Source: Dolomitihabitans soli (lineage in GTDB: Bacteria; Actinomycetota; Actinomycetes; Streptosporangiales; Streptosporangiaceae). From it: a stretch of DNA of 64,000 nt. The DNA lies in assembly GCF_022213955.1 (NCBI RefSeq), contig NZ_JAKNTW010000010.1, forward strand, positions 124,001-188,000, given 5' to 3'. A program made the position numbers and the translations under genes. The notes under the pieces were generated by a model. The model saw only the letters and a program-made list of their open reading frames with translations, searched no databases and had not been told where the DNA came from. Below are positions 15,561-24,002 of the stretch, one piece after another. Positions within the stretch are counted from its first letter, which is position 1, and each line of letters opens with the position of its first letter.

Positions 15561-17147
15561 TCAGCCCTCGCGCTCGGCGGTGATGAAGATGAACGAGCCG
15601 GGACCCGACTGCTCCCGGATGACCAGCTTCGCGTCGGCCAGCCAGCCCTTGATCTCGTCCAGTTCGAAGAACAGCGTGCCCGCCGGGCGGCTGGGGAAGT
15701 AGTGGGCCGCCTGGAAGTGCCGGCAGACGGGGTCCGCGTCCCACAGGAAGGTCATCATCGTGAAGGTGCCGCCCGGCCGCAGGCAACGGCCGACCTCGGC
15801 GATGGCCGTGGCCGCGTCGTCGGGGAACGCCTGCAGGGCGTTCCAGCAGATCACCGCGCCGAAGCTGGCGTCCTCGAAGGGCAGCGCGAGCGCGCTGGAG
15901 CGGACCGCGGGGACCTCGGGCAGCCTGCGGCGCAGCACGTTCAGCATCGGCAGGCCGAAGTCGAGCGCGACGATCCGCTCGGGGCCCACCGTCTGGGCGA
16001 TCACGCTGGTCCACCGGCCGGCCCCCGCCGCGAGGTCGAGCACCGGCCCGTCGACCGGGCGGATGCTCGCGGCGATGTAGGCGTCCTCGTCGGGCAGGGT
16101 GACGGCGCCGCCCCAGTTGCCGCCGGCCATCCGGAGGTACTGCGGGCGGAGCAGCGACTCGTAGTACAGGCCCATGCTGGGCATCTCCGCCAGCCGCTGC
16201 AGCAGGTTCGCGGTGGCCTCGTCGGCGGCTCCGGCCGCGTCGCTCACGCCTTCGGTGAGATCGAGGATGCCCTTGGTGACCGGGTAGCTCACCGCGCAGC
16301 TGTCGCACCGGACCGTCTCGTCGCCGAAGTCCAGCGCGCCCTGGCAGGCCGGGCACCGGAACGCGGCGGCGTGCGGGCGGAAGATCGCGACGCCGGGCTC
16401 CGGGCCCTCGGTGCCGTCGCCGGGCGGCGGCTCGGCTCCGCCGATGGCCACCGGCATCCCGTTCCGCACCGCCCAGTATGCCTTCAGGCCGATGTATCCC
16501 CAGACGGTCCGCGTGTCGTTGCGCCAGTTGACGGCGACCTGCTCGGGGCTCAGCGCGCCGATCCAGGCCCGGTCGAAGGCGCGCTCCTCGTCGGTGAGCC
16601 GCCACACCGACGGAGCGGGCCAGACCCGTCCCAGGCTCGGGGGCTCCGGGTCGGCCGGGTTCAGCGTCCGCAGGGCCCGGTCGAGCCGCGACAGGTCGTC
16701 GGCGTCCAGGTCGAGGCGCTCGGTCACGGCGAGGACGCGGTCCCGCTCCTCGGGGAAGTGCGAGAGCAGGTAGAGCAGCGCCTGCGCCTGCGGCCCGCCG
16801 GGGGCGGCGCGGTTCGCCAGCTCCAGATAGTGATCCATGCCCTGCCGTACGGCCGCGCGCACCGGGCCGTCGGGCACGGCGTCCTCGGCCTCGACGAGCA
16901 GCCCGAGCAGCACGAGCAGGTAGCCGGTCCGCTCGCCGTTGTCGAGGTGGGCGATGAGCTCGGGTACGGCCGGCAGGGCCAGGTCGGTGACGGCGCCGCC
17001 CTCCCACAGGGTGAGGTCGGCCACCGTTCCGGGCTCCCACAGAGCGGCGGCAAGCCGCTGGTACGCCTCGTCGAGCAGTTCTCGGGGTGCACCGATGAAT
17101 TCCTTCACCAGCCGGTCTACGGTCACGGGCACGGTGTCAACACTCAT
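15561..17147 (-). CDS. SAM-dependent methyltransferase with N-terminal helical domain and zinc ribbon
   Basis: This 528-residue protein has three parts: an alpha-helical N-terminal region of about 250 residues of unknown function; a zinc-ribbon-like segment (FRCPACQGALDF then VRCDSCAVSYPVTKGILDL, residues about 265-300); and a class I methyltransferase domain with VLDLAAGAGRWTSV and VICWNALQAFPDDAATAIAEVGRCLRPGGTF. The methyl acceptor is unknown; C-terminal halves like this act on small molecules. ATG 17147 follows GGAGGG. It is the first gene of a coupled pair with the BBE oxidase, under a cluster motif, so methylation followed by oxidation of one intermediate is a reasonable guess. Confidence 0.85.
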   Translation of the reverse strand: MSVDTVPVTVDRLVKEFIGAPRELLDEAYQRLAAALWEPGTVADLTLWEGGAVTDLALPAVPELIAHLDNGERTGYLLVLLGLLVEAEDAVPDGPVRAAVRQGMDHYLELANRAAPGGPQAQALLYLLSHFPEERDRVLAVTERLDLDADDLSRLDRALRTLNPADPEPPSLGRVWPAPSVWRLTDEERAFDRAWIGALSPEQVAVNWRNDTRTVWGYIGLKAYWAVRNGMPVAIGGAEPPPGDGTEGPEPGVAIFRPHAAAFRCPACQGALDFGDETVRCDSCAVSYPVTKGILDLTEGVSDAAGAADEATANLLQRLAEMPSMGLYYESLLRPQYLRMAGGNWGGAVTLPDEDAYIAASIRPVDGPVLDLAAGAGRWTSVIAQTVGPERIVALDFGLPMLNVLRRRLPEVPAVRSSALALPFEDASFGAVICWNALQAFPDDAATAIAEVGRCLRPGGTFTMMTFLWDADPVCRHFQAAHYFPSRPAGTLFFELDEIKGWLADAKLVIREQSGPGSFIFITAEREG

Positions 17148-17241
17148 CTGCGGGTCCCTCCGGAAATCCCATTCAGAAATGCTGCGGGGAGATGTGGCGG
17201 CGGCGGACGCCCCTCAGCATCACATTCACGCCGCGCGCCGG

Positions 17242-17258
17242 GCATCTCCCTGGATGCG
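17242..17258 (-). promoter_or_regulatory. Cluster motif site 7 (upstream of methyltransferase)
   Basis: In transcription direction CGCATCCAGGGAGATGC, 94 bp before the start at 17147. Paired with site 8 at 51 bp. Confidence 0.75.
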
Positions 17259-17292
17259 ATCCCCCGAGCCGGGCCGCACGACGTGACCGCAG

Positions 17293-17309
17293 CGCAATCG
17301 CGGAGATGC
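17293..17309 (+). promoter_or_regulatory. Cluster motif site 8 (upstream of binding-protein-like gene)
   Basis: CGCAATCGCGGAGATGC, 125 bp before the start at 17435. Confidence 0.78.
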
Positions 17310-17434
17310 GGTGGGACCGCGCGCTGCAAATCATGGACGGTGGGCGTGCCTGTTCTGCGGCCGGCTCGGAGGGCGCCCCTTTTCGTCGACGCACGGATGA
17401 CGACCTGGTGCCACGACAGTTAGAAAGAGGTCAC

Positions 17435-18886
17435 ATGAAAGGCAAGATTCCGATCGAAGTCTGGGTTCCGGATCTGACTTTCCCGGGTTGGATGGACCGG
17501 TGGTACAGGCAGGGTGCGGAATTCGAGAAACTGCACCCGGAATACAAGATCAACGTGCACGGCAAGGACTTCTGGCGGTTCCCGAGGCAGGTCGCCGAGG
17601 CGGCGGCCGAGGGGAACACGCCGGCGCTGTCGGAGTACTACTTCTACATGACCCAGGCGGCCCGCGACTCGCAGGCGCAGGACGAGAGCCCGCTGTTCAC
17701 CTCGGTGGAGAAGGCCATCGGCGGCCGCTCGGAGATCCTCGGCGAGCCCGTCGTGATCGACGACATCATCCCGGCGATCCGCGACTACTACACCCTCGAC
17801 GGCGACCTCACCTCGATGCCGACGGTGGGCACCACGAGCCTGCTCTACACGAACACGGACCTCCTCCGGCGGGCGGGGGTGTCGGAGACGCCCGAGACCT
17901 GGGAGGACGTCGAGGCGGCCTGCGCGGCGGTGGCCGCGATGAAGGACGGGCCCGGCCACGCCATCACCTGGTCCAACCACGGCACCTTCATCCAGCAGGC
18001 GCTGGCGTCGCTGGGCGGCCTGATCGTCAACAAGCACAACGGCAGGCAGGGCCGGGCCACCAGCGTCGACCTCGCCTCCAAGGAGATGATCATCTGGGCC
18101 GAGTGGTGCCGCAAGCTGCACCGGGACGGCCACCTCCTCTACACCGGCAAGATCCCTGACTGGGCCGGCACCCTGCGCGCCTACGCCGACCAGGACGTGG
18201 CGATCCGGATCTCGTCGTCCAACGACGTGAACTACATGTTCAGGGCCGCCGAGGACAACGGGTTCGGCATCGGCGTGGGCGTCTTCCCCTACAACCACCG
18301 CCTGCCGTACGCCGGCAACGCGATCGCGGGGACCTCGCTCTGGATGGCCAACGGCCTGGACGAGGCGACCCAGGAGGGCGCGCTCGCCTTCCTGATGTAC
18401 CTGCACAGCCCGCGCAACGCCGCCGAGCGGCACAAGGCCAACAGCTTCCTCCCCCTCACCTACTCCGCGCAGGCCCTGCTGGAGGAGGAGGGCTGGTTCG
18501 ACAGGTACCCCCACCACCGGCTGGCCTACGACCACGTCACCCGGTTCCCCAAGCGGATCGTCGAGCAGCGGCCGGAGCTGGCGGGGCGGACTCCGCTGTC
18601 GGAGGGCGCGCTGTTCGGCGACTTCGCCGGCAACCAGGACGTGATGACCCGCGCGATCGGCGACGTGCTGGCGCGCGGCGCCGACCCGCTGGAGCGGTTC
18701 ACCTTCGCCAGCGTCGAGGCGCAGCAGCTGCTGGACGCCTACAACGAGTACGCGCTCACCTCCGGGTTCCGCGACCCGGAGAACAGCCCCATCAACAGCC
18801 TCAGCGTGGAGGCCTTCAGCGAGGCACGGGCCGGCCGCGACTACTCGGCGGCCGACATGGAGGCGGTCGTGCGGCTCAACCGCTGA
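17435..18886 (+). CDS. Cytoplasmic homologue of ABC sugar-binding proteins
   Basis: This 483-residue protein has the type 2 periplasmic-binding fold of extracellular sugar-binding proteins: IEVWVPDLTFPGWMDRWYRQGAEFEKLHPEYKINV at the N-terminus, SMPTVGTTSLLYTNTDLLRRAGVSETPETWEDVEAA, and the late GNAIAGTSLWMANGLDEATQEGALAFLMYL. The ATG at 17435, behind AGAAAGAGG, leads directly into the fold with no signal peptide or lipobox. No ABC permease or ATPase lies nearby. It may be an enzyme or intracellular binding or chaperone protein built on this fold; the OppA-like proteins of clavam clusters are a precedent for such genes in biosynthesis. It is under its own cluster motif. Confidence 0.85.
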   Translation: MKGKIPIEVWVPDLTFPGWMDRWYRQGAEFEKLHPEYKINVHGKDFWRFPRQVAEAAAEGNTPALSEYYFYMTQAARDSQAQDESPLFTSVEKAIGGRSEILGEPVVIDDIIPAIRDYYTLDGDLTSMPTVGTTSLLYTNTDLLRRAGVSETPETWEDVEAACAAVAAMKDGPGHAITWSNHGTFIQQALASLGGLIVNKHNGRQGRATSVDLASKEMIIWAEWCRKLHRDGHLLYTGKIPDWAGTLRAYADQDVAIRISSSNDVNYMFRAAEDNGFGIGVGVFPYNHRLPYAGNAIAGTSLWMANGLDEATQEGALAFLMYLHSPRNAAERHKANSFLPLTYSAQALLEEEGWFDRYPHHRLAYDHVTRFPKRIVEQRPELAGRTPLSEGALFGDFAGNQDVMTRAIGDVLARGADPLERFTFASVEAQQLLDAYNEYALTSGFRDPENSPINSLSVEAFSEARAGRDYSAADMEAVVRLNR

Positions 18887-18900
18887 CCCGCCACCGGAAA

Positions 18901-18931
18901 GGTCCGCGGACGCCACCGGCGTCGGCGGACC
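18901..18931 (+). terminator. Hairpin terminator of binding-protein-like gene
   Basis: Stem GGTCCGC + GACGCC paired with GGCGTC + GGCGGACC, 15 bp after the stop. Confidence 0.75.
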
Positions 18932-19020
18932 TTCGTGCGCGGGGCGGGCCTCTCACCCCGCCCGCCACCAAGGGCACGCCCACCCAGGAACCATCTGCCC
19001 GCCAGGATCAGCTCGCCGCA

Positions 19021-19111
19021 CGCCAAAGCCGCACGCCAAGGCCGCACGCCGAAGCCGCACGCCAAGGCCGTACGCCAAGGCCGCACCCCGGGGCCGTACG
19101 CCGAGGCCGGC
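19021..19111. repeat. Tandem repeat array, 7 x 13 bp
   Basis: Seven head-to-tail copies of CGCCAAGGCCGCA with one or two changes each, between convergent genes. Confidence 0.88.
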
Positions 19112-19362
19112 CGACACGCGAAGGATCGCCCGCGGCCTGCCCGCACACAGATGATCCGGCCGGCACACATGTTGCCGACCGGATCATCGATGCGCCGGAG
19201 GTCACCCCCCGGCGCCCGCCGTCCGCTCATCCCCGGCGGCCGCCTGAACTCGGGCGGCGGACCGCGGAGGGTGAGCAACGTGCTGTCGCGCGACCCGTCG
19301 GCACCCCCTGCCATGCCTGATCCGCTTCCGCGGCTGCGACGGGCCGGCGTCCGGCGGACGCC

Positions 19363-19815
19363 CTACTTGACGGTCGCGAGGTGCGTCTCCAGGGCGTCGA
19401 AGAAGTGGCCCCAGCCCTCCTCGGCGCGCGGGAGCTCCTCGTCGGGGAGGGTGCCGACCTGGGCGAAGCGCATCTCGGTCTGGCCGCCGACCTCGTTGAA
19501 GGTGACGGTCACCACTTCGACGCCCGCCTGCCCGGGGGCCGCCTCCTTGCCGCTCAGGTCCTCAAGGGTGAGGACCAGTCGCTCGCTCGGCACGATCTCG
19601 CGGTAGACGCCGGTGAACGGGACCTGGGTCTCCTCGTCCACCACGATGGTCGCGCGCCACTCGCCGCCCGGCCGCACGTCCATGGTGATCGTGTCCAGCG
19701 GGGCGCCGAACCAGTGGGTGAAGTGCTCCGGCGTGATCCACGCGGAGAAGACCAGGTCGCGCGGCGCGTCAATGGTCCGGGTGATCTCGATCCTGCCGCT
19801 CGTGCTTACCGTCAT
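19363..19815 (-). CDS. SRPBCC / AHSA1-like (START fold) protein
   Basis: This 150-residue protein has the AHSA1 pattern: ITRTIDAPRDLVFSAWITPEHFTHWFGAP, MDVRPGGEWRATIVV, and a C-terminal GWGHFFDALETHLA helix. The START-like fold binds hydrophobic small molecules; cluster members can be cyclases, aromatases or unknown-function binding proteins. ATG 19815 has AGGAAAGG upstream; an in-frame upstream extension is unlikely. I see no convincing cluster motif before it, unlike its divergent neighbour, so it may be a passenger. Confidence 0.85.
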   Translation of the reverse strand: MTVSTSGRIEITRTIDAPRDLVFSAWITPEHFTHWFGAPLDTITMDVRPGGEWRATIVVDEETQVPFTGVYREIVPSERLVLTLEDLSGKEAAPGQAGVEVVTVTFNEVGGQTEMRFAQVGTLPDEELPRAEEGWGHFFDALETHLATVK

Positions 19816-19939
19816 AGTCAGGGCCTTTCCTGGACTTTCGAAGATGGATGAGTGCACGAAAATTCTCGCGGCCGACCGCAGGTGAGTCTTATGCAAGCGT
19901 GCGGTGTCGTTCCCGAGCGGTGTTGAAAGGCACAAACGA

Positions 19940-19956
19940 AGCAACCCCAGAGATGC
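19940..19956 (+). promoter_or_regulatory. Cluster motif site 9 (upstream of monooxygenase pair)
   Basis: AGCAACCCCAGAGATGC, 73 bp before the ATG at 20030. Confidence 0.72.
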
Positions 19957-20029
19957 ATGGGGCCGATCACGAATGTGACGCTCGTAACATGCCGAATTCG
20001 ACGTCGAGTATGTGAGGAACCGCGTAGCA

Positions 20030-21268
20030 ATGGGAGTCGCCACCAGTATTCCCGAGCACCGCTATCCTTCTCCGCCCGAACCCGGCCTCACTCCGCAGGA
20101 GATGGTCGCGAGGGCCGAGGCCATAGCGCCCGCTCTGGTCGAACGCCAGGCAGAGGTCGAGGAGCGCACCTTCTACGGCGAGGACATCCACGAGGAGTTC
20201 TCGAGAGCCGGTTTCTACCGGATCCTGGTTCCCCGCCGGTACGGCGGCTACGAATTCGGGATCGACACGTTCATGCGGGTGACGATGGCGCTCACCCGCG
20301 GCTGCCCGTCGACCGGCTGGATGTACTGCCTCGGCGCGGCGCACGCGCTCGCGGTGGCCAGCCTGTTCGACGAGCGGGCGCAGGACGAGATCTTCACCGA
20401 CGGCGACTTCATCTGCCCGGCGACGGTCATGCCCAGCGGAACGGCCGAGCGGACCGCCGACGGCGGCTGGTTGATCAACGGCACCTGGGGCTACTGCTCG
20501 GGCTCGCCGTACGCCACGCACTTCGTCGGTCACACGATGGTCACCCCCGAGGACGGCGGCCCGCCCGCGCCGATGATGTTCATCGCCCCGCGCAGTGAGT
20601 GGACGCGGCTGGACGACTGGGGGCAGGCGCTGGGGCTGAAGGGCAGCGGGTCGCACAGTATCCGCGTCGAGAACGGCCGCATTCCCGACCATTTCACCAT
20701 CAAGACGCACATGAGCCAGATCAGCGTCACGGAGGGCACTCCGGGGCTCGCGCTGCACGGCAACCCCGAGTACGGCGGCGGCCAGCTCAGCTTCATGGTG
20801 ATGGAGGACGCGGTGCTCGCGGTGGGCATGGCCCAGGGGGCGCTCGACGCCTACGAGGTCCTCATGCGCACCCGGACCACCCCGTTCCCGCCCATCGTGG
20901 GCCGCTCGGAGGACCCCGACTTCCAGCTCAGGTACGGCAAGGCCGCCGGCATGATCGCCACGGCCGAGGCCGCCACGCTGGAGATGATCCGCCGCTGGAA
21001 GGAGACCTGCGCCCGTGGCCCGGCCGCGGTCACCCACGAGGAGGAGCTGAAACTCGCCGGGATCTGCAGCGAGGTGGTCGCCCTCAGCTGGCGCGCGGTG
21101 GAGAGCTACCTGTTCCCGACCGCGGGCTCCAGTGCGGTGAAGCGCGGCGAACGCATCGAACGTGTCTGGCGTGACATGTCGACGTTCGTCACGCACGCCG
21201 GTGTATCGACCTTCCTCGCGACGATCGCGAAGCGCGAGCTTGCCCAGGCCCGGTTCGGCCACGAGTAG
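20030..21268 (+). CDS. Group D flavin-dependent monooxygenase (HsaA-like)
   Basis: This 412-residue protein has the acyl-CoA-dehydrogenase fold with monooxygenase features: FYRILVPRRYGGYEFGIDTF near residue 65, STGWMYCLGAAHALAVA, GTWGYCSGSPYATHFVGHTM and DDWGQALGLKGSGSHSIRVE. It probably uses reduced flavin to hydroxylate an aromatic or carrier-bound substrate. ATG 20030 is chosen over GTG 20012 because GAGGA sits between them. It is followed after 15 bp by the SgcC-like hydroxylase, so the two likely act in sequence. It belongs to the same family as the protein at 3726 but is clearly diverged. Confidence 0.87.
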   Translation: MGVATSIPEHRYPSPPEPGLTPQEMVARAEAIAPALVERQAEVEERTFYGEDIHEEFSRAGFYRILVPRRYGGYEFGIDTFMRVTMALTRGCPSTGWMYCLGAAHALAVASLFDERAQDEIFTDGDFICPATVMPSGTAERTADGGWLINGTWGYCSGSPYATHFVGHTMVTPEDGGPPAPMMFIAPRSEWTRLDDWGQALGLKGSGSHSIRVENGRIPDHFTIKTHMSQISVTEGTPGLALHGNPEYGGGQLSFMVMEDAVLAVGMAQGALDAYEVLMRTRTTPFPPIVGRSEDPDFQLRYGKAAGMIATAEAATLEMIRRWKETCARGPAAVTHEEELKLAGICSEVVALSWRAVESYLFPTAGSSAVKRGERIERVWRDMSTFVTHAGVSTFLATIAKRELAQARFGHE

Positions 21269-21283
21269 AGAAGGGAGAGTCCG

Positions 21284-22867
21284 ATGACGGACCTCCAGGA
21301 CATCGCTCTCCCCACGGAAGACGCACGGCCGAAGACACGCCCCATGACGGGCGACGAATACGTCGAGAGCCTGCGCGACGACCGTGCGATCTTCCTTTAC
21401 GGCGACCGCGTCAAGGACGTCACCACGCATCCGGCGTTCCACAACCCGGTCAGGATGACGGCCCGCCTCTACGACGCGCTGCACGACCCGGCCAAGCAGG
21501 GCGACCTGATCGTGCCGACCGACACCGGCAGCGACGGCTTCACGCACAGCTTCTTCACCACCCCGCACAGCGCCGAGGACCTGGTCAAGAACCAGCGGGC
21601 GATCGCGGCGTGGGCCAGGATGAGCTACGGGTGGATGGGCCGCAGCCCCGACTACAAGGGCGCGTTCCTCGGCACGCTCGGCGCCAACGCCGACTTCTAC
21701 GAGCCGTTCGCCGACAACGCCCGGCGCTGGTACAAGGAGTCGCAGGAGAAGGTCCTCTTCTGGAACCACGCGATCGTGCACCCGCCCGTCGACCGCAACC
21801 GGCCGCCGGACGAGGTCGCGGACGTCTTCGTCCACGTGGAGAAGGAGACCGACGCCGGCCTCATCGTGAGCGGCGCCAAGGTGGTCGCGACCGGCTCCGC
21901 GCTCACCCACTACAACTTCATCGCGCACTACGGCCTGCCGATCAAGGACAAGAAGTTCGCCCTGGTGGCGACCGTGCCGATGGGCGCACCCGGGCTGAAG
22001 CTGATCTGCCGCCCCTCCTACTCCGCCACGGCCGCCGTCATGGGCAGCCCGTTCGACTACCCGCTCTCCTCGCGCCTGGACGAGAACGACACCATCCTCG
22101 TCATGGACAAGGTGCTCATCCCCTGGGAGAACGTCTTCATCTACGGCCACATCGGCAAGGTCCAGCTGTTCACCGGCCGCTCCGGCTTCCCCGAGCGCTT
22201 CACCTTCCACGGGTGCACGCGCCTGGCCGTGAAGCTGGAGTTCATCGCCGGCCTGCTGGCCAAGGCGGTGGAGATCACCGGCACCAAGGACTTCCGCGGC
22301 GTGCAGAGCCGCATCGGCGAGGTGCTCGCCTGGCGCAACCTCTTCTGGGGCCTGTCCGACGCCGCCGCCCGCAACCCGATCAAGTGGACCAACGGCGCGG
22401 TGCTCCCCAATCCCCAGTACGGCCTGGCCTACCGCTGGTTCATGCAGATCGGCTACCCGCGGGTCAAGGAGATCATCCACCAGGACATCGCCAGCGGGCT
22501 GATCTACATCAACTCCAGCGCCGACGACTTCAAGAACCCCGACGTCCGGCCGTACCTGGACAAGTACCTCCGCGGCTCGGACGGCATCGAGTCCGTCGAG
22601 CGGGTCAAGGTCATGAAGCTCCTCTGGGACGCCGTGGGCACCGAGTTCGGCGGCCGGCACGAGCTGTACGAGCGCAACTACGCCGGCAACCACGAGAACA
22701 CGCGGGTCGAACTGCTGAACGCACAGCTCGCCAACGGCCAGGTCGACGGGTACAAGGCGTTCGTCGACGAGTGCCTCAGCGAGTACGACCTCGACGGGTG
22801 GACGGTCCCCGACCTCTCCTCGTTCGAGAGCCTGAAGCAGGTCAAGAAGGACATGTTCGACTTCTGA
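21284..22867 (+). CDS. SgcC-like FAD-dependent tyrosyl 3-hydroxylase (HpaB family)
   Basis: This 527-residue HpaB-type monooxygenase oxygenase component opens with [34 protein letters not shown]. The HpaB hallmarks [36 protein letters not shown] and the C-terminal [17 protein letters not shown] are all present. From memory it matches SgcC of C-1027 over its whole length; SgcC hydroxylates carrier-tethered 3-chloro-beta-tyrosine using FADH2. With the aminomutase nearby, the likely product is a catechol-type 3-hydroxy-beta-tyrosyl thioester. No flavin reductase (SgcE6/HpaC-like) is in the window. It starts at 21284 behind AAGGGAGAG. A perfect 15-bp hairpin ends the unit. Confidence 0.9.
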   Translation: MTDLQDIALPTEDARPKTRPMTGDEYVESLRDDRAIFLYGDRVKDVTTHPAFHNPVRMTARLYDALHDPAKQGDLIVPTDTGSDGFTHSFFTTPHSAEDLVKNQRAIAAWARMSYGWMGRSPDYKGAFLGTLGANADFYEPFADNARRWYKESQEKVLFWNHAIVHPPVDRNRPPDEVADVFVHVEKETDAGLIVSGAKVVATGSALTHYNFIAHYGLPIKDKKFALVATVPMGAPGLKLICRPSYSATAAVMGSPFDYPLSSRLDENDTILVMDKVLIPWENVFIYGHIGKVQLFTGRSGFPERFTFHGCTRLAVKLEFIAGLLAKAVEITGTKDFRGVQSRIGEVLAWRNLFWGLSDAAARNPIKWTNGAVLPNPQYGLAYRWFMQIGYPRVKEIIHQDIASGLIYINSSADDFKNPDVRPYLDKYLRGSDGIESVERVKVMKLLWDAVGTEFGGRHELYERNYAGNHENTRVELLNAQLANGQVDGYKAFVDECLSEYDLDGWTVPDLSSFESLKQVKKDMFDF

Positions 22868-22875
22868 CCACACGG

Positions 22876-22910
22876 TACGGCGCCGCCGGCACTCCGCCGG
22901 CGGCGCCGTA
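22876..22910 (+). terminator. Hairpin terminator of SgcC-like gene
   Basis: 15-bp perfect stem TACGGCGCCGCCGGC / complement with a 5-nt loop, 8 bp after the stop. Confidence 0.82.
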
Positions 22911-23031
22911 TTCTGCGTGCCGTACTAATGCCTGCCGTACTAATGCCTGCCGTACTAATGCCTGCCGTACTTTTGCGTGCCGTTACTTTTGCGTGCCGTA
23001 CTGACGCCTGCCGTGCTGCTGCGTGCCTGGC
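22911..23031. repeat. Tandem repeat array, about 8 x 15-16 bp
   Basis: Units of the type TAATGCCTGCCGTAC (three identical) and TTTTGCGTGCCGTAC lie between the convergent hydroxylase and PhyH genes, sandwiched by two hairpins. Confidence 0.88.
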
Positions 23032-23038
23032 ATGCGAC

Positions 23039-23066
23039 GGGGCCCCACAGTTTCCTGTGGGGCCCC
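23039..23066 (-). terminator. Hairpin terminator of NRPS-MIO-PhyH operon
   Basis: 12-bp perfect stem GGGGCCCCACAG / complement, TTTC loop, 16 bp beyond the PhyH stop. Confidence 0.85.
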
Positions 23067-23082
23067 GGGTCGCGGAAGGGGG

Positions 23083-23967
23083 TCAGGCGGACCGGCTGTC
23101 CGCCAGCTCGCCCAGGCCCGCCGCGCGGCGGGCCTCCTCCGACTCCAGCACGATGTAGGGGTCCTGCATCTCGTACCAGCCCAGGCCCGGCGGGCAGCGG
23201 TCGTAGCCGAGCAGCCGCCTGACCTCCTCGGGATACTCCAGCACCTTCTCCCTGGGCACGGCGAGGTACTGGTTCTCCTCCTGCCGCAGGTTGCCCAGGT
23301 CCAGCGCGAGGGTCATGCCGGTGCGCGGCTCGTCGGTGACGTTGCGGCCACCGCCGTGGTAGACCCCGCCGAGCCAGATGAGGCCGGACCCGGGGGGCAT
23401 CACGGTGGGGATCGCCTCCTCCGCGTGCGGGGGGCGTTCGTCGTCCCAGTGGTGGCTGCCCGGGATGACCTGCGTGCCGCCGTTCTCCGCGGTGAACTTG
23501 CTCAGCGCGAGCATGACCATCACGCGGCTGGTCGCGCCCGGGTGACTGCGCTGGTACAACGCGTCGTCGCGGTGCAGGGGCTGCTTGCCCTGGCCCTTGT
23601 GGATCTGGACCAGCTGGGTGGCGCTGATCTGGATGCTGGGGGTGATCTCCTGCCGCGACCGCCCGATCCACATCGGGATGGGCTTCTGCATGATGGCCCT
23701 GGCCGACCCGAGGAAGAGCCGCTGGGTGACCACCGGCGTCAGCTTCGCGGTACGGGCGAACAGCGAGGACACCCGGCGCGTCCGCAGGCCGTCGTACCAG
23801 TTGTCGCTGTAGGAGTTCGAGTCCAGGACCGGGCCGAAGTCCTCCCACAGTCCCGCGAGAGTCTCCGCGTCGATGAAGTCCTCGACGATCACCGCCCCGT
23901 CCCGTTCCAGGATCTCGATGACCCCGTCCAGATCGGCGTCCGGCTTAACCCTGATCAGGCCCGCCAT
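23083..23967 (-). CDS. Phytanoyl-CoA dioxygenase (PhyH) family Fe(II)/2-oxoglutarate enzyme
   Basis: This 294-residue PhyH-like protein has the metal ligands LHRDD (HxD) and VYHGGG (distal His), and TGMTLALDLGNLRQEENQYLAVPRE, which should hold the 2-oxoglutarate-binding arginine. Members hydroxylate or otherwise oxidise unactivated carbons of acyl-CoA, carrier-bound or free substrates. ATG 23967 fits the AAAGGTG ribosome site better than the TTG two codons upstream. It is the last gene of the C-A-PCP / aminomutase / PhyH operon, 35 bp after the aminomutase, so its substrate may be the beta-amino acid or the peptide containing it. Confidence 0.9.
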   Translation of the reverse strand: MAGLIRVKPDADLDGVIEILERDGAVIVEDFIDAETLAGLWEDFGPVLDSNSYSDNWYDGLRTRRVSSLFARTAKLTPVVTQRLFLGSARAIMQKPIPMWIGRSRQEITPSIQISATQLVQIHKGQGKQPLHRDDALYQRSHPGATSRVMVMLALSKFTAENGGTQVIPGSHHWDDERPPHAEEAIPTVMPPGSGLIWLGGVYHGGGRNVTDEPRTGMTLALDLGNLRQEENQYLAVPREKVLEYPEEVRRLLGYDRCPPGLGWYEMQDPYIVLESEEARRAAGLGELADSRSA

Positions 23968-24002
23968 CGTCAATCACCTTTCTCCCGATAATCTCGTGCT
24001 CG

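Larger units (their letters stand above)
18887..19362. other. Convergent intergenic region with terminator and tandem repeats
   Basis: No gene is supported in these 476 bp. They contain a hairpin at 18901-18931, a seven-copy 13-bp repeat at 19021-19111, and about 250 bp of GC-rich sequence in which I see nothing further. Confidence 0.65.

Noticed and set aside
19816-19939. Cluster motif upstream of the SRPBCC gene
   Set aside because: TCTTATGCAAGCGTGCG near 19887 keeps only one end of the motif and misses the AGATGC half, so it was not counted.
9841-23031. CRISPR arrays
   Set aside because: The intergenic repeats are 13-24 bp, directly adjoining with no unique spacers, differ from site to site, and no cas genes are present.
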